Assembly (NCBI GenBank): GCA_026120035.1
Contig: JALRME010000004.1
Span: 434,001 to 498,000 of the forward strand
Direction: 5' to 3'
Length of the DNA stretch: 64,000 bases
From: Coleophoma eucalyptorum
Lineage: Eukaryota > Ascomycota > Leotiomycetes > Helotiales > Dermateaceae
Shown here: one piece after another, positions 10,812 through 22,055 of the stretch
How positions within the stretch are numbered: the stretch's first letter is position 1
How the letters are laid out: each line of letters opens with the position of its first letter
Translations under genes and position numbers: made by a program
Notes under the pieces: model-generated
The model's input: only the letters and a program-made list of their open reading frames with translations
What the model was told of the DNA's origin: nothing
Database searches by the model: none

Positions 10812-12748
10812 CTATGATGGCTTCATCCGTTTGGATAATGGGTCTGGAATACATCTTGACGACGAGCTTGAGGAACTGCCGTTCAGACTCTCAGCTTCTA
10901 TAAAGCATCGTTTATTGCTACCACGAAAGTCTCTTCCGGCGCTGTCCAGTTCAGACTGCTCTTCTTTCCTTTCCATCTCTTCACTCTCGTTAAGACATGC
11001 CATAATCTGGCTTAGTGGATCCACCGAATAATGATGCGCATCTCGTAAATGATCTAAAAATGCTTCGGAGGTATATGTTCTCTGGGAAGTGGAGCATTGG
11101 CTTACTTCACACCGCCAGCCAGATTCAAGTTCACACTTTCCTTTACCTTTTCGATGCTTGTGGTTTTCAAGTGCCTCAGCTAAGGACTTCTGCGCTCGTA
11201 CTTGCACCTTTTGCTGAATAGAATCGTTAAGGAGCTTAACCCAGCTTGGGAGAGGCAAATCCGCATGTATGCTATACGTCCGCATTCGCTTGAGCTCCGG
11301 TCTTACATCGTAGATTGAGTTCCAATCCAAGAGGTAATTATCATCGCAGAACTTGTGCCATGGTTTCAAATGTTCCGTTACAAAAGTTCTGAACTCAGTA
11401 ATAGCCCATAGGTGGATCTGGTCAACAAGTGATAAGAGTTCCCAAGCCGCACGCTCATTTGAAACACGAGTACTCCAAACTCTTTGAAAGATCTTTATGA
11501 AATTGGTCAACTCAAGCACCTTGCATTAATTCGCAGATGGCAAACAGTGGATACGCACATAAGCTGTCTTACTCATTCCCTCTGTTCCTGCATATTCTTC
11601 AACTTGTCGTGGACGCTGGTATCCCACCAGTAAGTGCCAATGAGCGCCAAAGGATGTCAGAGCAAAAACTTGATATTTATGGCTTGTTTTCGTCTGATAT
11701 ACTTTGGTGGAGCCAACAGGGCCGGGCGTACGCACTAAATTGTCAAGTATATCAAGGTAGCAAGCTCCTGCTTGGCATGCCTGGCGGCGTGCTTCGCGAC
11801 AGTCTCCACTCCAACCTTTTGCTTCATATACCGCGAATGGGAACACAAGGTCGGATTCACCCCATTTGGGATCTCCTAATAGCCCACACTTCTGGTGTAA
11901 CAAAAGCCTCTCTAACCGTTCCCGACCCAGCTCGTCTCTTTGGACTGATGAGCCACTAGTGAAATTCGAGAACGTGGCGAGGCCGAAAGTTGCGTCTGGT
12001 ATGCGGGTTACGACAGACGATTCCCCAGTAAGAGTACATAGGACTGGGTGAGTCTTCGGCATCTCGGTAAAATAGTCGTGCTTGTCTTCATACGTAAGAT
12101 CAGACTCAGTCCTTCATTATTATGTAGCAGTTTGGTCTTACACCTCTAGACAAGGATCATTTCTCATTTGATTGAAAACGTCCGCCCATGCATCTGCTTC
12201 CCATGCAAATTCGCTCTTGTGTCGGGTTTCGTTATCTCTATTATGCGCCATGATAATACGAGCTCGTTTTCTCCTGTCCGACTCACTTAGATCCTCCCAG
12301 TCGATATCTTCAAATGAAGGAACCCAGACTTCGCGACCAATGGTCACTCGTTCTTGCCGAAAATCATTAAAATAGTATATACCTCGGGCATTTAACGTAT
12401 AATCTTTCCCAAATCTATCAATCATGCTAGGCGGGTATTTCATCGTCGGATTGAACGCCCTAGCTAATGATTATTATCCTGATTTTTTTAACTGAAAATG
12501 AAAACTCACCGACCATCATTTGCGTATAAATATTCAATTTCATGTCGCAGCTCCTCCTCCGATCCTTTAAACTCCTTCATATCTACCGAACGTGGGGTTG
12601 TGATAAGATCGATTATTCTCCAAGGCTGCTCCCTCAACCGTTTCTTATTTTCTAACCTCAAAAATTCCTTCTGCTTCTCGTTGTGCATCTTTCTATACTC
12701 CTGCATAGTCATTTGGGCGGAAACCTCTAGGTCTTCATCTAGATGCAT
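10812..12748 (-). CDS. PD-(D/E)XK nuclease-like protein with C2H2 finger; in-frame stop
   Basis: Orphan-type fungal protein assembled from exons 12510-12748, 12142-12459 and 12111 downward. Introns 12460-12509 and 12112-12141 splice in phase, although the second is only 30 nt with the chosen sites. The middle part has IPDATFGLATF and, further on, VFPFAVYEAKGWSGD. The spaced Asp and E-x-K on a beta strand fit the PD-(D/E)XK fold. Near the C terminus C-x4-C...H-x3-H (CEVSQC to HLRDAHH) looks like a C2H2 finger, followed by a Ser run and a basic tail. A TAA at 11526-11528 interrupts the frame, after which the same frame continues to 10812. A 39-nt intron (GTGCGT...CAAG) could remove it but is unusually short. 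It may be a recent pseudogene. The true start is uncertain. Confidence 0.6.
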
Positions 12749-14413
12749 GTTGAATATTGATAGCAAACCCGGTGGATAATCTTGTCTCTAGTTATTTACT
12801 AGATGAAATAGATATTATAGAAACCTTCTCCACGGCCAAGAGGGGTCAACTCTGTACAGTAGGAATAGTATTTATTTAGCCTCACTCCCGGGAATGCGCC
12901 ATTTCTGCCTTGTAACATGTTACAGGTATGCATGATATGTGTAGAGACTGTATGGATATGTTGGATATTTGACTCCAATTATTGGTTGTTGGCAAAAACC
13001 CATGCTGGCTAGGCAGGCAGGCACCACCAAACTTAGCTATCTCAAATCATATGTGGGTCGGCGAAGCGCCAGCGTCAGGCCACCCCACGACCACCAATCT
13101 CGAAGTTACACCCATCCTGCTGCCAACGGTCCGGAACTTGCACAACCTCCAAAGAATACCATTTCTTGGATTTATCCTTCGTCTGCGACCTTCTGTTCTC
13201 GGTTACAATAGCAAAAATATAAGTCCTGTATCCAGTTTCTCATCGTGTTTTCGCGATGCTGCTTTCATGTTTGTTTCGATATAGAAAGACTTAGAGCCAT
13301 GAAGATGTGTTTAAATTTTGTTGACTAGGCCCTTGAGACTTGTCATAAGTATTATTTGAAAAATGATTTTATTTATGTTTTGTCCCAACTATTGATAACG
13401 CTCGCTACAGTAGACTGTCTACATATGAGACCACCGACACCACCAACCCCAACAAAGCTGCCCAACCCAAGAACACCGGAGACATCAAACACTGACTAAA
13501 ACTCTTCTTGACTGATACTCCTTTATATAAGAGGGATTGAAACCCACCGCCATATACACCTAGTAGGCCCCGGCTTACTAGCCTCTTCCTCCGCGAGTTG
13601 TTCAACCCGAATGTCTTGGCTGGCGGCTATTGATGCTTAGAACGAAGTAGGCTTACTCTTTGTTAGTTCGGGCTTATACTAATAGAAGGTCTGATTTGGC
13701 CTCCGTTGAACACACTTGTAATGTCTAGCCTACTATCCTCGTTAGTAGGGCTAGGTCTTCGAGTAGCGAACAATTATCGTCTGATTTATTTCCTTACTGT
13801 CGGAATGTCATTAACAGGTCAATCACGAGACCTAGTCACATTTTACATGTTACAGTATTCTTAGCGGGAGAGGTACTTATACCTTTCTGCCTCACACACT
13901 CTTCAATGAACATCTTTTTACAACTGAATGAACATTACACCTGATTTGCCACACAAGTCAAATACCTACGTTACCTAACGTAAACCAACACTTACCAAGC
14001 CGTGGATCGAATCACGCGAGACTGATATCTAGAAGGTATAAAGCTTAAAGAGAAGCGTATATGCTATTAAATTTTCTGTTTCCAAGAGTTAAGAGTATTA
14101 GATTTACCCTAGTTATCGAGCTAAGTTTGTTCAAATACACCAGGCAAGGATACAAGGTTTCTAGCTTTTAATAAAATATATATACCTAAATTATAACTTA
14201 TACTACTATGAAATATACTTCCTTACGAGAGTTGAATACTTGTGAAGCGATGATATAGAAAACTAAATCTATATTCTGTGCCAATCGATGTAGTTCTACG
14301 AGAGGTGCTGAAACACCTAGACCTCGACTGAGAACCTTTGTATACATGATACCACAATCCTGGTCCCCCACCCGTGTGTGGTGCAACCATACAACCCCAA
14401 ATTGACGCTTCCG
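12749..14413. other. Gene-poor region
   Basis: No gene supported. A GC-richer patch at about 12980-13120 stands out from AT-rich surroundings. A perfect 14-bp palindrome (TGTAACATGTTACA) lies at 12911-12924. Short frames such as 13405-13605 minus match nothing I know. Confidence 0.45.
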
Positions 14414-15322
14414 CTAGTGACCAGCGGCCTTTGCAGCGGCCGCGGCAGAAGCAGCGGCAGCAGCAGCAGCAGCCGCCGCCGCTGCCACTTCTGCTGGAGT
14501 AAGTGGCGGTGGAAGTTGAAGCCCGGCTGTTTGATTTTAAAATTAGTAAAAACAAATAAAGGTTGCTATGAGAGATCTTACGCTTCGAAGGTGCAGTGCT
14601 ACTTTTTGGCATTGCGGAAGTCATTGGTGGCGAGCCCATCGCCCCTATACGATTTAAGTCAGGCAAAGAATACAAAACATTATTATCAACAAAATTATGT
14701 AAAACGGAAGTCAAGGACATACCTCCAGGCGCCCCCCCTGGCGGTGGCCCACCAACCGGCCCACCCGCAATTCCAGGCGTGTAAGTTCCTCCAACCATCA
14801 TTGGCGGTGCCACTGACATCTCAACCTGTTTCGCGGCGGTTGCGTATGATATCAAAGTATCGGGCGAGTCTGCATTAATAATTCCAACCATACCAGCTTT
14901 ACAGTGAGCTGCAACGCCACAATAAATGATTGTTGGATCAGTTGTGGTGATATTGACGGAGAAGATGTTAGTCTGGTATAGGTTAGACTTCTGTCCTGTC
15001 CTAACTAGATTTCAAGGAGGAGGATGTAACTGAGTGAGAAGGTATAACATACTCCTGCCGGTTCACCGAGGATTGGGCCTGAATTAAAAAGTTGAGCGTC
15101 TTTTGCAGGAGTACAGGGAGAGCCAGCCACACCCTTAACGACACTAGAGACGACGTTCTCGTCAATGAAATGGAAATCAATGACATCCCCAACATTTGCC
15201 GTGGTGGAATTAGGCGAAAAAACCAGAGCTGGTGCTCCATTAGATCCAACATCGACGCGAAGCCGTATACCAGATACGCTTGCGACAATGGATAACGCTG
15301 TTGCTAGCGAGGAGATGTACAT
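14414..15322 (-). CDS. Secreted cupredoxin-like protein with alanine-rich tail
   Basis: Four exons on the minus strand: 15053-15322, 14723-14972, 14582-14644 and 14414-14526, all in phase, giving 231 aa. The ATG at 15322 opens a signal peptide (MYISSLATALSIVASVSG). The mature part matches fungal extracellular cupredoxin-fold proteins: FSPNSTTANVGDVIDFHF, a Cys in GSPCTP, then IIYCGVAAHCKAGMVGIIN. The C-x5-H-C-x4-M spacing is of the type-1 copper kind. A linker rich in Gly/Pro follows, then PGLQLPPPLTPAEV and a run of 11 Ala, ending AAAAAKAAGH. The Ala run is encoded by a GCN microsatellite. No hydrophobic GPI tail is seen. Its role is unknown; related proteins are surface or secreted copper-protein-like factors. 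Confidence 0.85.
14449..14484. repeat. Trinucleotide (GCN/NGC) microsatellite
   Basis: Near-perfect CAG-type repeat read on the minus strand as alanine codons in the last exon of the cupredoxin-like gene. It is prone to length change and would alter the Ala run without shifting the frame. Confidence 0.8.
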
Positions 15323-16525
15323 TATGAAATCCGTAGGCAAGACGCAGCAAAAATCTAAACAGACAAAGGATGAACAGTAAATGGAAATATAAGAACTAGC
15401 AGAAGGAAATAATGCGAGACAACTAGACTCTCTTATTGAAGTTCAAGTTCAGGATTCCTCAACTAGTAAACATGGGCGAGACAAAGCCTGAGGATTCATA
15501 TTTCTTTCTTAACATATCATACTCCGTCTCTACTGGTAAAAAACCGATTGTTTCTTGGCGTGAACGACGTTAGCGTGATGCGAAGGCCGTGCATGGCGCT
15601 TCGCATCATCGTCATCACCGCTAGGCGCGATATCCCAAGCCTGACCTTTCAAATTCTTATTCAAAGTCATAAGATCCAAACTCTAAAGGCAATAGATTTG
15701 GATATAAGATGGCATCTCACAGAATTAAGGTGTGGTGCATTCGAAACAGGGATGCGAGAATTATACCTTATGTGGCCACTCATATGATGGAGGTTCTCGG
15801 ATCGTCGAATGTCAGTTAGGTTGCCTTGCCTTGGCCATGCGACACCTAAGACTTGACCATCCGAGGTACCTTGGCCGCCGTAAATTGTTGCAATTTCTTG
15901 TTACAACATTGACTAGATAGGATACAGAGGTTAAATATTTATAATAAGCCCTCCTAGTTTCATGGAATAGTTCACAGGGAGAAACCCGGGTTTCTAAGAG
16001 TGATAGATCCACTGCTGAGAGTATTCTATTCTATAAAAACAATTCCTACTGGTTTGGGGGCGGAAGAAGAAAGGATGAAAACCGAAGAAGTTGAAAAAGA
16101 ATACCAATGCTTAAATTTCTCGTTAGGATTCCTCTTGGTAAATCTAGTGTATAACCACTCTCTAAGATGGAGACTAGGCGATGGCCGGAGGACTTGATAA
16201 ACTAAATCCGAAGAGATTTCTAACCCATGTAACGTCTCTATACGTCACTGATTTTCCACGACAAGAACAGACCCGCTATTAAGTTCAATACACAGTCAAG
16301 GACACATCCACATGACTGCTTTTCAAACATGGGATAACTAGCCGGGGTTGTAACACCACTCTATAGTATGATCTACAAAGATGACAGACGGTCAAAGAGA
16401 GAAGTTACATCTGAAACATTACAATTGAATGTTTTCATTTCATTCTATCTACTTTCCCTATTATATATAACCTTCACCTTGTAAAATTTGCATCTCATCC
16501 TAGGGTAGTTTCAGACTGATCTCGT
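15323..16525. other. Intergenic, no gene seen
   Basis: AT-rich, only short unassignable frames. It contains the presumed promoter of the cupredoxin-like gene on its left side. Confidence 0.45.
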
Positions 16526-16760
16526 ATGAGAACTCTCACAGGATGCTTTACCTGTGGAAATCGGAAACTGCGATGTGATGAAACACGGCCAGCTTGCAAA
16601 CGTTGTTCTGTTTAAGACTATCATGCCAAGGATTTGATATCAAGTTGTCGTTGCTATCGTATAATGGGAGTGTGAAACATAGTAAATCATCTCTATCTGC
16701 CCAGAAACAAAAAGGGCATAATCGATGTACTATGTCACGCCGTCCGCTCTTTACTGGTAT
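16526..16760 (+). pseudogene. Zn(II)2Cys6 zinc-cluster fragment
   Basis: An ATG at 16526 opens MRTLTGCFTCGNRKLRCDET followed by RPACKRC. This matches the GCxxCxxRKxxCDExxPxCxxC binuclear zinc cluster of fungal regulators. The frame stops at once (TCT GTT TAA). The expected continuation, with the sixth cysteine, sits in another frame (RLSCQGFDIKLSL, then a basic RRPLF stretch). A frameshift therefore inactivates it. No middle-homology regulator domain was recognised downstream to 17310. Confidence 0.7.
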
Positions 16761-17759
16761 GTGCTTATCTAATTAGTCTTAGTGACCTTGCTGAATATGT
16801 TCTGTTATAAAACTGACAAATAATAGATGCTAAAAGGGTAGCTATGACCACTGCAACTCAAAATGGTATGAGAAATACTAGCAAAGACGCGAAGATCCAA
16901 GAAGCTATCAATATAATTGATTCATGGTTAGAGCTGGTTAGCACATCACGATAAAACAAAAATATTGGCCCTTATTGACGATCGACGGGTTCGGTGCGGT
17001 CTCTATCTGCAGGATCGGGCCGTTGTCAGCACCGTTCGGCCTGGGATCTTTTGCAACTCACCAGGAGGAGTATAGTGCTCTTACCTTTGGTGCTACTTTT
17101 CTATGTCTTCATGTTGAATTCGATGACACAAGAAAAGTTGCTAACAAAATGATTATTATGGATCAATTTCCGGTTATGCAGCAGAGGCTGACTATCGTAC
17201 GGATTGCCTGCCACCTACTTGGCAATAGTGGACATAAAGCAATGCTTTGGTCTTTTAAAGCCTGCTTCTTGCCTTTAACTCCTCGGTTGACGTACGTATT
17301 AGAATGTTAGTGAATATCACTGTTGACTGGTTCCTAGAATCACCTTACTATTTAATCGTACTGTGAAAGCAGTGGCCGTCTACTACGCTCGGACATACAT
17401 GGCAGAAGCAGAAATATAGTGAAGGGCAACATCATGGGCAAATAATTCAAAACAATCCATTAGATAATCTTTTAGTGCGGTATGGCTAGCTAGTAAGTTG
17501 TTAGGATAACGAATTTGTGCATAAACTTTGCATAAACTTAGCACAAATCCCGAAGCCCGATCCCCGCAAGCGCCATAATTTAGTCAACTACTGCAATTGG
17601 CTGCTGCAACGTGAAAGCCATGAGGCTCCAGGCGGGTTTTGCACTAGTATTGGAGCAGATAAGAGGGGTAGGCAAAACTATCATCGTACCCCAAGGACGC
17701 CTACTGTTACGGAACCTCGTCTTGATGAAAACAGCTTTCCGTGAAATTCGGGTCGTAAA
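16761..17759. other. Region without a supported gene
   Basis: A 111-codon plus frame at 16975-17310 is the longest. It may be a decayed part of the regulator above but shows no recognisable motif. Confidence 0.35.
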
Positions 17760-19062
17760 ATGGCTGAAGCTATAGGCGTTGCTTCAGGGCTCGTGGCACT
17801 GGCCACATTTGCGCTTCAGTCAAGTCAGGTGCTTTATCAGACCGTTGTGAGCTATCAAAGTCACAACAAGGTTGTGCGCGACCTGAGGGAAGAGCTCGAG
17901 TCTCTGGGAAATGTGTTACACAGCTTGAATGATACTGCTGCGATTTACGAGACAGAGTTGGCGCCTCTCTCGAACCCGCTCCTCCGCTGTGGCAACGCTT
18001 GCCGAGAGTTCGAAGATGTTGTCGCAAAATGTACAAAGCGTTCAGATGGCGAGAGAGTTAGCGCTCGAGATTGGCTAAAGATGAGATATATGGGTAACGA
18101 TATCAACGGCTTTAGGAATATCCTAGCCGGATACAAGTCCACCATTGCTATCGCACTAGCAGGTGTCAATATGTATGCAGCCCATTACAATTACTGGCAG
18201 AGAGCCTCCTTAACTAACTTGCGGGGATAGGCGAACGACTCTAATCACTAGCAATGCGCTGGAAGAGTACAAGGAATTGGTTGTAGAAACAACTGCTGAT
18301 CTTCAAGGGCACCTGGAGGATATCAACCTTAAGCTAGAGACTCTTTCACGCCAGGGGCCAACAATCACCACGGGATATGTTGCCGAGCGTCAACGCATGC
18401 TAGAGGAGCGAGAAAGCACTCAGTATTGTCTTGAAGTTTGTGCCCAGGTCTCTACACATCTCAATAATATAAGCTCCGATATATCAAACAATACGACTGC
18501 ACTCACGCCCGACAATGAAGCGGTTTCTGCTCGTATTATTGCTTCCGGTGCCATGTCCGACTGTACAGCTCGATTCAGTGATGCCCAAGAAGAGTTGAAG
18601 GCCCATCTTCAAAATATTGAGGATGAAATAAAGCGCAGTATGCCACAGGAGTATGACACTCAATCAAGCGACAAGTCTAAGATAAAAGCTGAGATAGAAA
18701 GCCTCAAGAAGTGCCTAGAGATCTGTGCGGAAGCTTCGCAACAGGCTGCGGATCCCAGCCGGACCAACATAATGGAAGACATTTCAATGACTGATGATGG
18801 CCACCAAGTCATCGTCTCCACTGTGGGAGATCTCGTTTCCGCGAGACGCGTCAGGGCTGGGGCAAGATCAATGCAGGTGATGGGTCAGATGTCAGATGAA
18901 TCTCTCCAGCATCTTTTTAAACACCAGAAACAATCGATGGCTACGGTTTCTCCGACTTCGATTTCTCCAACTGAATCAGGAATGGATTTCGCCGACATGT
19001 ATGGACACGGATACAAACTGAACAAACCAAGGTCTCCCAACCGAGGTTTTAGCCAACCATGA
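17760..19062 (+). CDS. PigL_N domain (fungal N-terminal/STAND-type) protein
   Basis: The ATG at 17760 starts MAEAIGVASGLVALATFALQ, the typical opening of the PigL_N/fungal N-terminal domains found on NLR-like STAND proteins. It continues with a helical bundle (HNKVVRDLREELESLGNVL, LLRCGNACREFE, DWLKMRYMGNDINGFRNILA, YKSTIAIAL). An intron at 18173-18230 (58 nt) restores NMRTTLITSNALEEYKEL and a second helical part with coiled-coil character to about residue 300. The tail is Ser/Pro rich. Total 414 aa. No NACHT, TPR or ankyrin part follows, so this is the stand-alone form. The domain name comes from an azaphilone cluster gene, but no such cluster is present here. Molecular function is unknown. 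Confidence 0.85.
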
Positions 19063-19386
19063 CAGAATACAACCAGACCTATGCTGCGTTATAGTATAGT
19101 GGCAGATCTTGGTATAATGCTTGAGGAGAAACTTGGATTTCTACGATTTGCTCCAACCTCCTCGTCTTGACTTATTCGGAGACTCAACTTCTGAAGCGCG
19201 TTAAGACTCTTCAAAACAGTGAAGACAATTAAGCATTATCTGATCATAGAACAGCAATATACCTGCACATAAATCTTGAATGCAATTTTCGGAAACCAAA
19301 AAAATCCGATAGACTGGTAGGATATTTAATTGGATTATAGTTTCAGGGTTAAATATTTGTTCCATAAAAGTTTATGAATATTGTTA
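19063..19386. other. Spacer before the transposon nest
   Basis: AT-rich 3' flank of the PigL_N gene. No gene seen. Confidence 0.5.
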
Positions 19387-19388
19387 TA

Positions 19389-19437
19389 ACGTGACTTATG
19401 GGGAAGTGCCCAGTATGGGGAAGTGCCCATCCAACCT
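19389..19437 (+). repeat. Left terminal inverted repeat of the pogo-like element
   Basis: It begins ACGTGACTTATGGGGAAGTG and ends CATCCAACCTTA. Inside it, ATGGGGAAGTGCCCA is repeated twice in direct order, probably two transposase contact sites. It matches the right end with one mismatch. Confidence 0.9.
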
Positions 19438-19774
19438 TATATTTCTCTTCTAGATCTAGTCCTACGAGCCATACATTACTCCAATTCCTTATCTGATTCA
19501 CTTGAACTATTCTCTAGCTCCTCCTCTTCAATTTCCACCTCTGATTCTTCAATTGGACGTTTACGTGGCCGTCCTCGTGGCTTTTTATCCTTGGTCTTTT
19601 CCTCTACCTCGCGTACGATTTTAAGTACTTCCTCTGTACTAAATACAAATTTGCCTTCCAATTGGATTCTCTTGCCTCTAGTTCTCTTCTTTCGTGTCTT
19701 ATATAACTTCTTATACTCTTTAAGCTCCTTCCGAAGGAGGGTTATCTTAGTGTTCTAAGATTCAATTAGGTAGG

Positions 19775-20070
19775 TGTAAGGACACAGGTTTGATCAATGG
19801 CAGGATAGAGGTGTTTGGGAGCACAATAACCTTATATTGACTATATCCTATAGGTCTCGTACGAAGGACACAAAAAAGATAAGAAAAGAAGAAGAGAAAG
19901 AAACCAAATTCCATGACATGTCCCTCTTATATGCTTACTGGGTCCGAAACCCCTCCGACTCTACTCATACTCGCTTACGCATACTGTCTTGGGTCACATG
20001 ACATGTGTTTGATCACATGACATATATCTGGATTCCCAATTGTCTATTCTGAGCATGTCAGGTTCTTACA
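19775..20070 (-). mobile_element. Solo LTR (296 bp), inverted
   Basis: A 296-bp LTR of the same family as the complete element at 20456-34814 but in reverse orientation. It is flanked on both sides by GTAGG (19770-19774 and 20071-20075). It is therefore an independent insertion reduced to one LTR by recombination. It is nearly free of RIP changes. Confidence 0.92.
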
Positions 20071-20455
20071 GTAGGTTAATCGCTTAGTATATCGACGAGC
20101 TAGCGATATAGGTGAATTAGTACCTAATATAATACAATTAAAGACTTAATTTGCTTATCGTAATTCTGTTCTATCTAGAGGAGAGCTTATAAGTACTAAA
20201 AGGTCTAAATCTAGACCTATACTTCTTATTTATAAAGTAGAGACCTAGGTATAAACTATAAATAGAAGCGAATCTAGTACTTTTCGAGGATAAAAAGGAG
20301 CTAAACTAGCTCCTCTTTAGCTAGCTTTGATATTAGAAGCTATAAGACCCTTTGGTCTAATCCTCTAAAAAAGCTCTAGCTATTTAACCTTCTAAACTCG
20401 TATTATTCTAGCTCGAGAATACCGATCGACCTTAGAAGTATAAAATCGCTTAAGT

Positions 20456-20751
20456 TGTAAGAACCTGACATGCTCAGAATAGACAATTGGGAATCCAGAT
20501 ATATGTCATGTGATCAAACACATGTCATGTGACCCAAGACAGTATGCGTAAGCGAGTATGAGCCGAGTCGGAGGGGTTTCGGACCCAGTAAGCATATAAG
20601 AGGGACATGTCATGGAATTTGGTTTCTTTCTCTTCTTCTTTTCTTATCTTTTTTGTGTCCTTCGTACGAGACCTATAGGATATAGTCAATATAAGGTTAT
20701 TGTGCTCCTAAATACCTCTATCCTACCATTGATCAAACCTATGTCTTTACA
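20456..20751 (+). repeat. 5' LTR of chromovirus 1
   Basis: Starts TGTAAGAACCTGACATGC and ends TGTCTTTACA. Close to the solo LTR in sequence and almost free of RIP changes. Confidence 0.93.
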
Positions 20752-21865
20752 TTACACAAAAAAGATCACGCCTGCCGGGGACGGCCTATTATAATATCCT
20801 AATTCGAGATTCTAATCCGTATCAGAGGACATTCGGTGTCGCCTCACCATTGGAACTCAAATAGCTGTGATTCCCGAGATCTTACAGACAACTGGTGAAT
20901 CAGGGTTTGATTTAGTACGGAGCAAACCAGTAGAAGTCGTTAGTGCTTAACGCCAAAGAGAGTATCCAAAGACTCTTAAGAACCCCCTCGCGGTAGAGGA
21001 AATTGTCAAGAAAGAAGTAGAGACAGTCAGGAAGACCTATCTATTCTTTGAAACCCCTATACCGGAAGTACTCCGAATCGCATCCGACCTAGATGCTATA
21101 CTTATTCAATATGAATATCCTACCTACTATAGGATCGACTACGCCTGATGAACTTACTCGAGATTATTCTTTAGTATCGATAAGTCAACAAAAGAGAACT
21201 AAGAGCTCGAAGAATAAAGGAAAGGGTAAATCAAGAGATAAGAGGGATTTTAGTGACCCTAACGTGCTTAAGGGTATTATCTAGTCCTTAGAAACTTAAT
21301 TATCCGAATCAACTCGAAAGTCGGATAATAACTTTAGTTAGATTATAATACTCCTTGTAGAGAGGTTACTAGTTCAACTAATACCTATATAAGAACAAGG
21401 AGGTTCGATTACGCCTATAATTTTATCTAGAACGCTCCCGCTTCGCGAAAGAGCTAGACTAGTATATATTCCTTTTTCCGGGAACGAAGATGCTTCTCCT
21501 CGAATCCCTTCCGAAACCCTATCGACTCGGATTGGTCGAACAAGAAGAAGTAAGCTAACCGAGAAAATTATCCCGTTCGATAATAGTACCACCCTAACCT
21601 TTAAGGAATAGAGAATTTTAGTTATAGATCGACTCGAGGTTAATACTAATCATTATCTAACGTCTAGAGCCTATAGGGCCTTAGTATAGGGAACCACAAT
21701 AGGGAAAGCTCGAAAGTACCTAAGGCCCCGATATACCTCCGACCTAGATTCGTTCCAGACGGTAGAAGAGATAATCGCTCTATTAGGAACCTATTATCTA
21801 ATAGGTAACGAAACAGAGAAGGCTCGGAATGAGTTCTATAACCTACAAATATTACCAAGAGAAAC

Positions 21866-22055
21866 TGTCAGGTGTCACAGGTAGAGTGACGTACAAGCAA
21901 TGGATAAGTAGGGTATACACAGGGTATACGTAGGTAGGTAGTAGTTATTATTCAAACTGATCTCTAAAGATCCTTAAACCAAGGGGGCTAAAGATATATA
22001 TATATTTCCCCGTCTGGCTCGCTAATGTCATATGATCTCGCTTGGGCCTATGATA
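21866..22055 (-). repeat. 3' LTR (in element sense) of chromovirus 2
   Basis: 190 bp; differs from its partner by transitions only, for example TGACA read as TGATA at the end. Confidence 0.9.

Noticed and set aside
13405..13605. 66-codon minus frame with a hydrophobic end
   Set aside because: Too short, no motif, in a repeat-like region.
14378..14878. 166-codon plus frame over the cupredoxin gene
   Set aside because: It crosses introns of the well-spliced minus-strand gene and reads microsatellite in another frame.
17760..19062. Azaphilone pigment cluster suggested by the PigL_N domain name
   Set aside because: No polyketide synthase, oxidase or acyltransferase is in the window; the domain is widespread in STAND-type proteins.
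20612..20794. 60-codon plus frame in the LTR
   Set aside because: It lies in LTR sequence, is low complexity and is not conserved in the other LTR copies.
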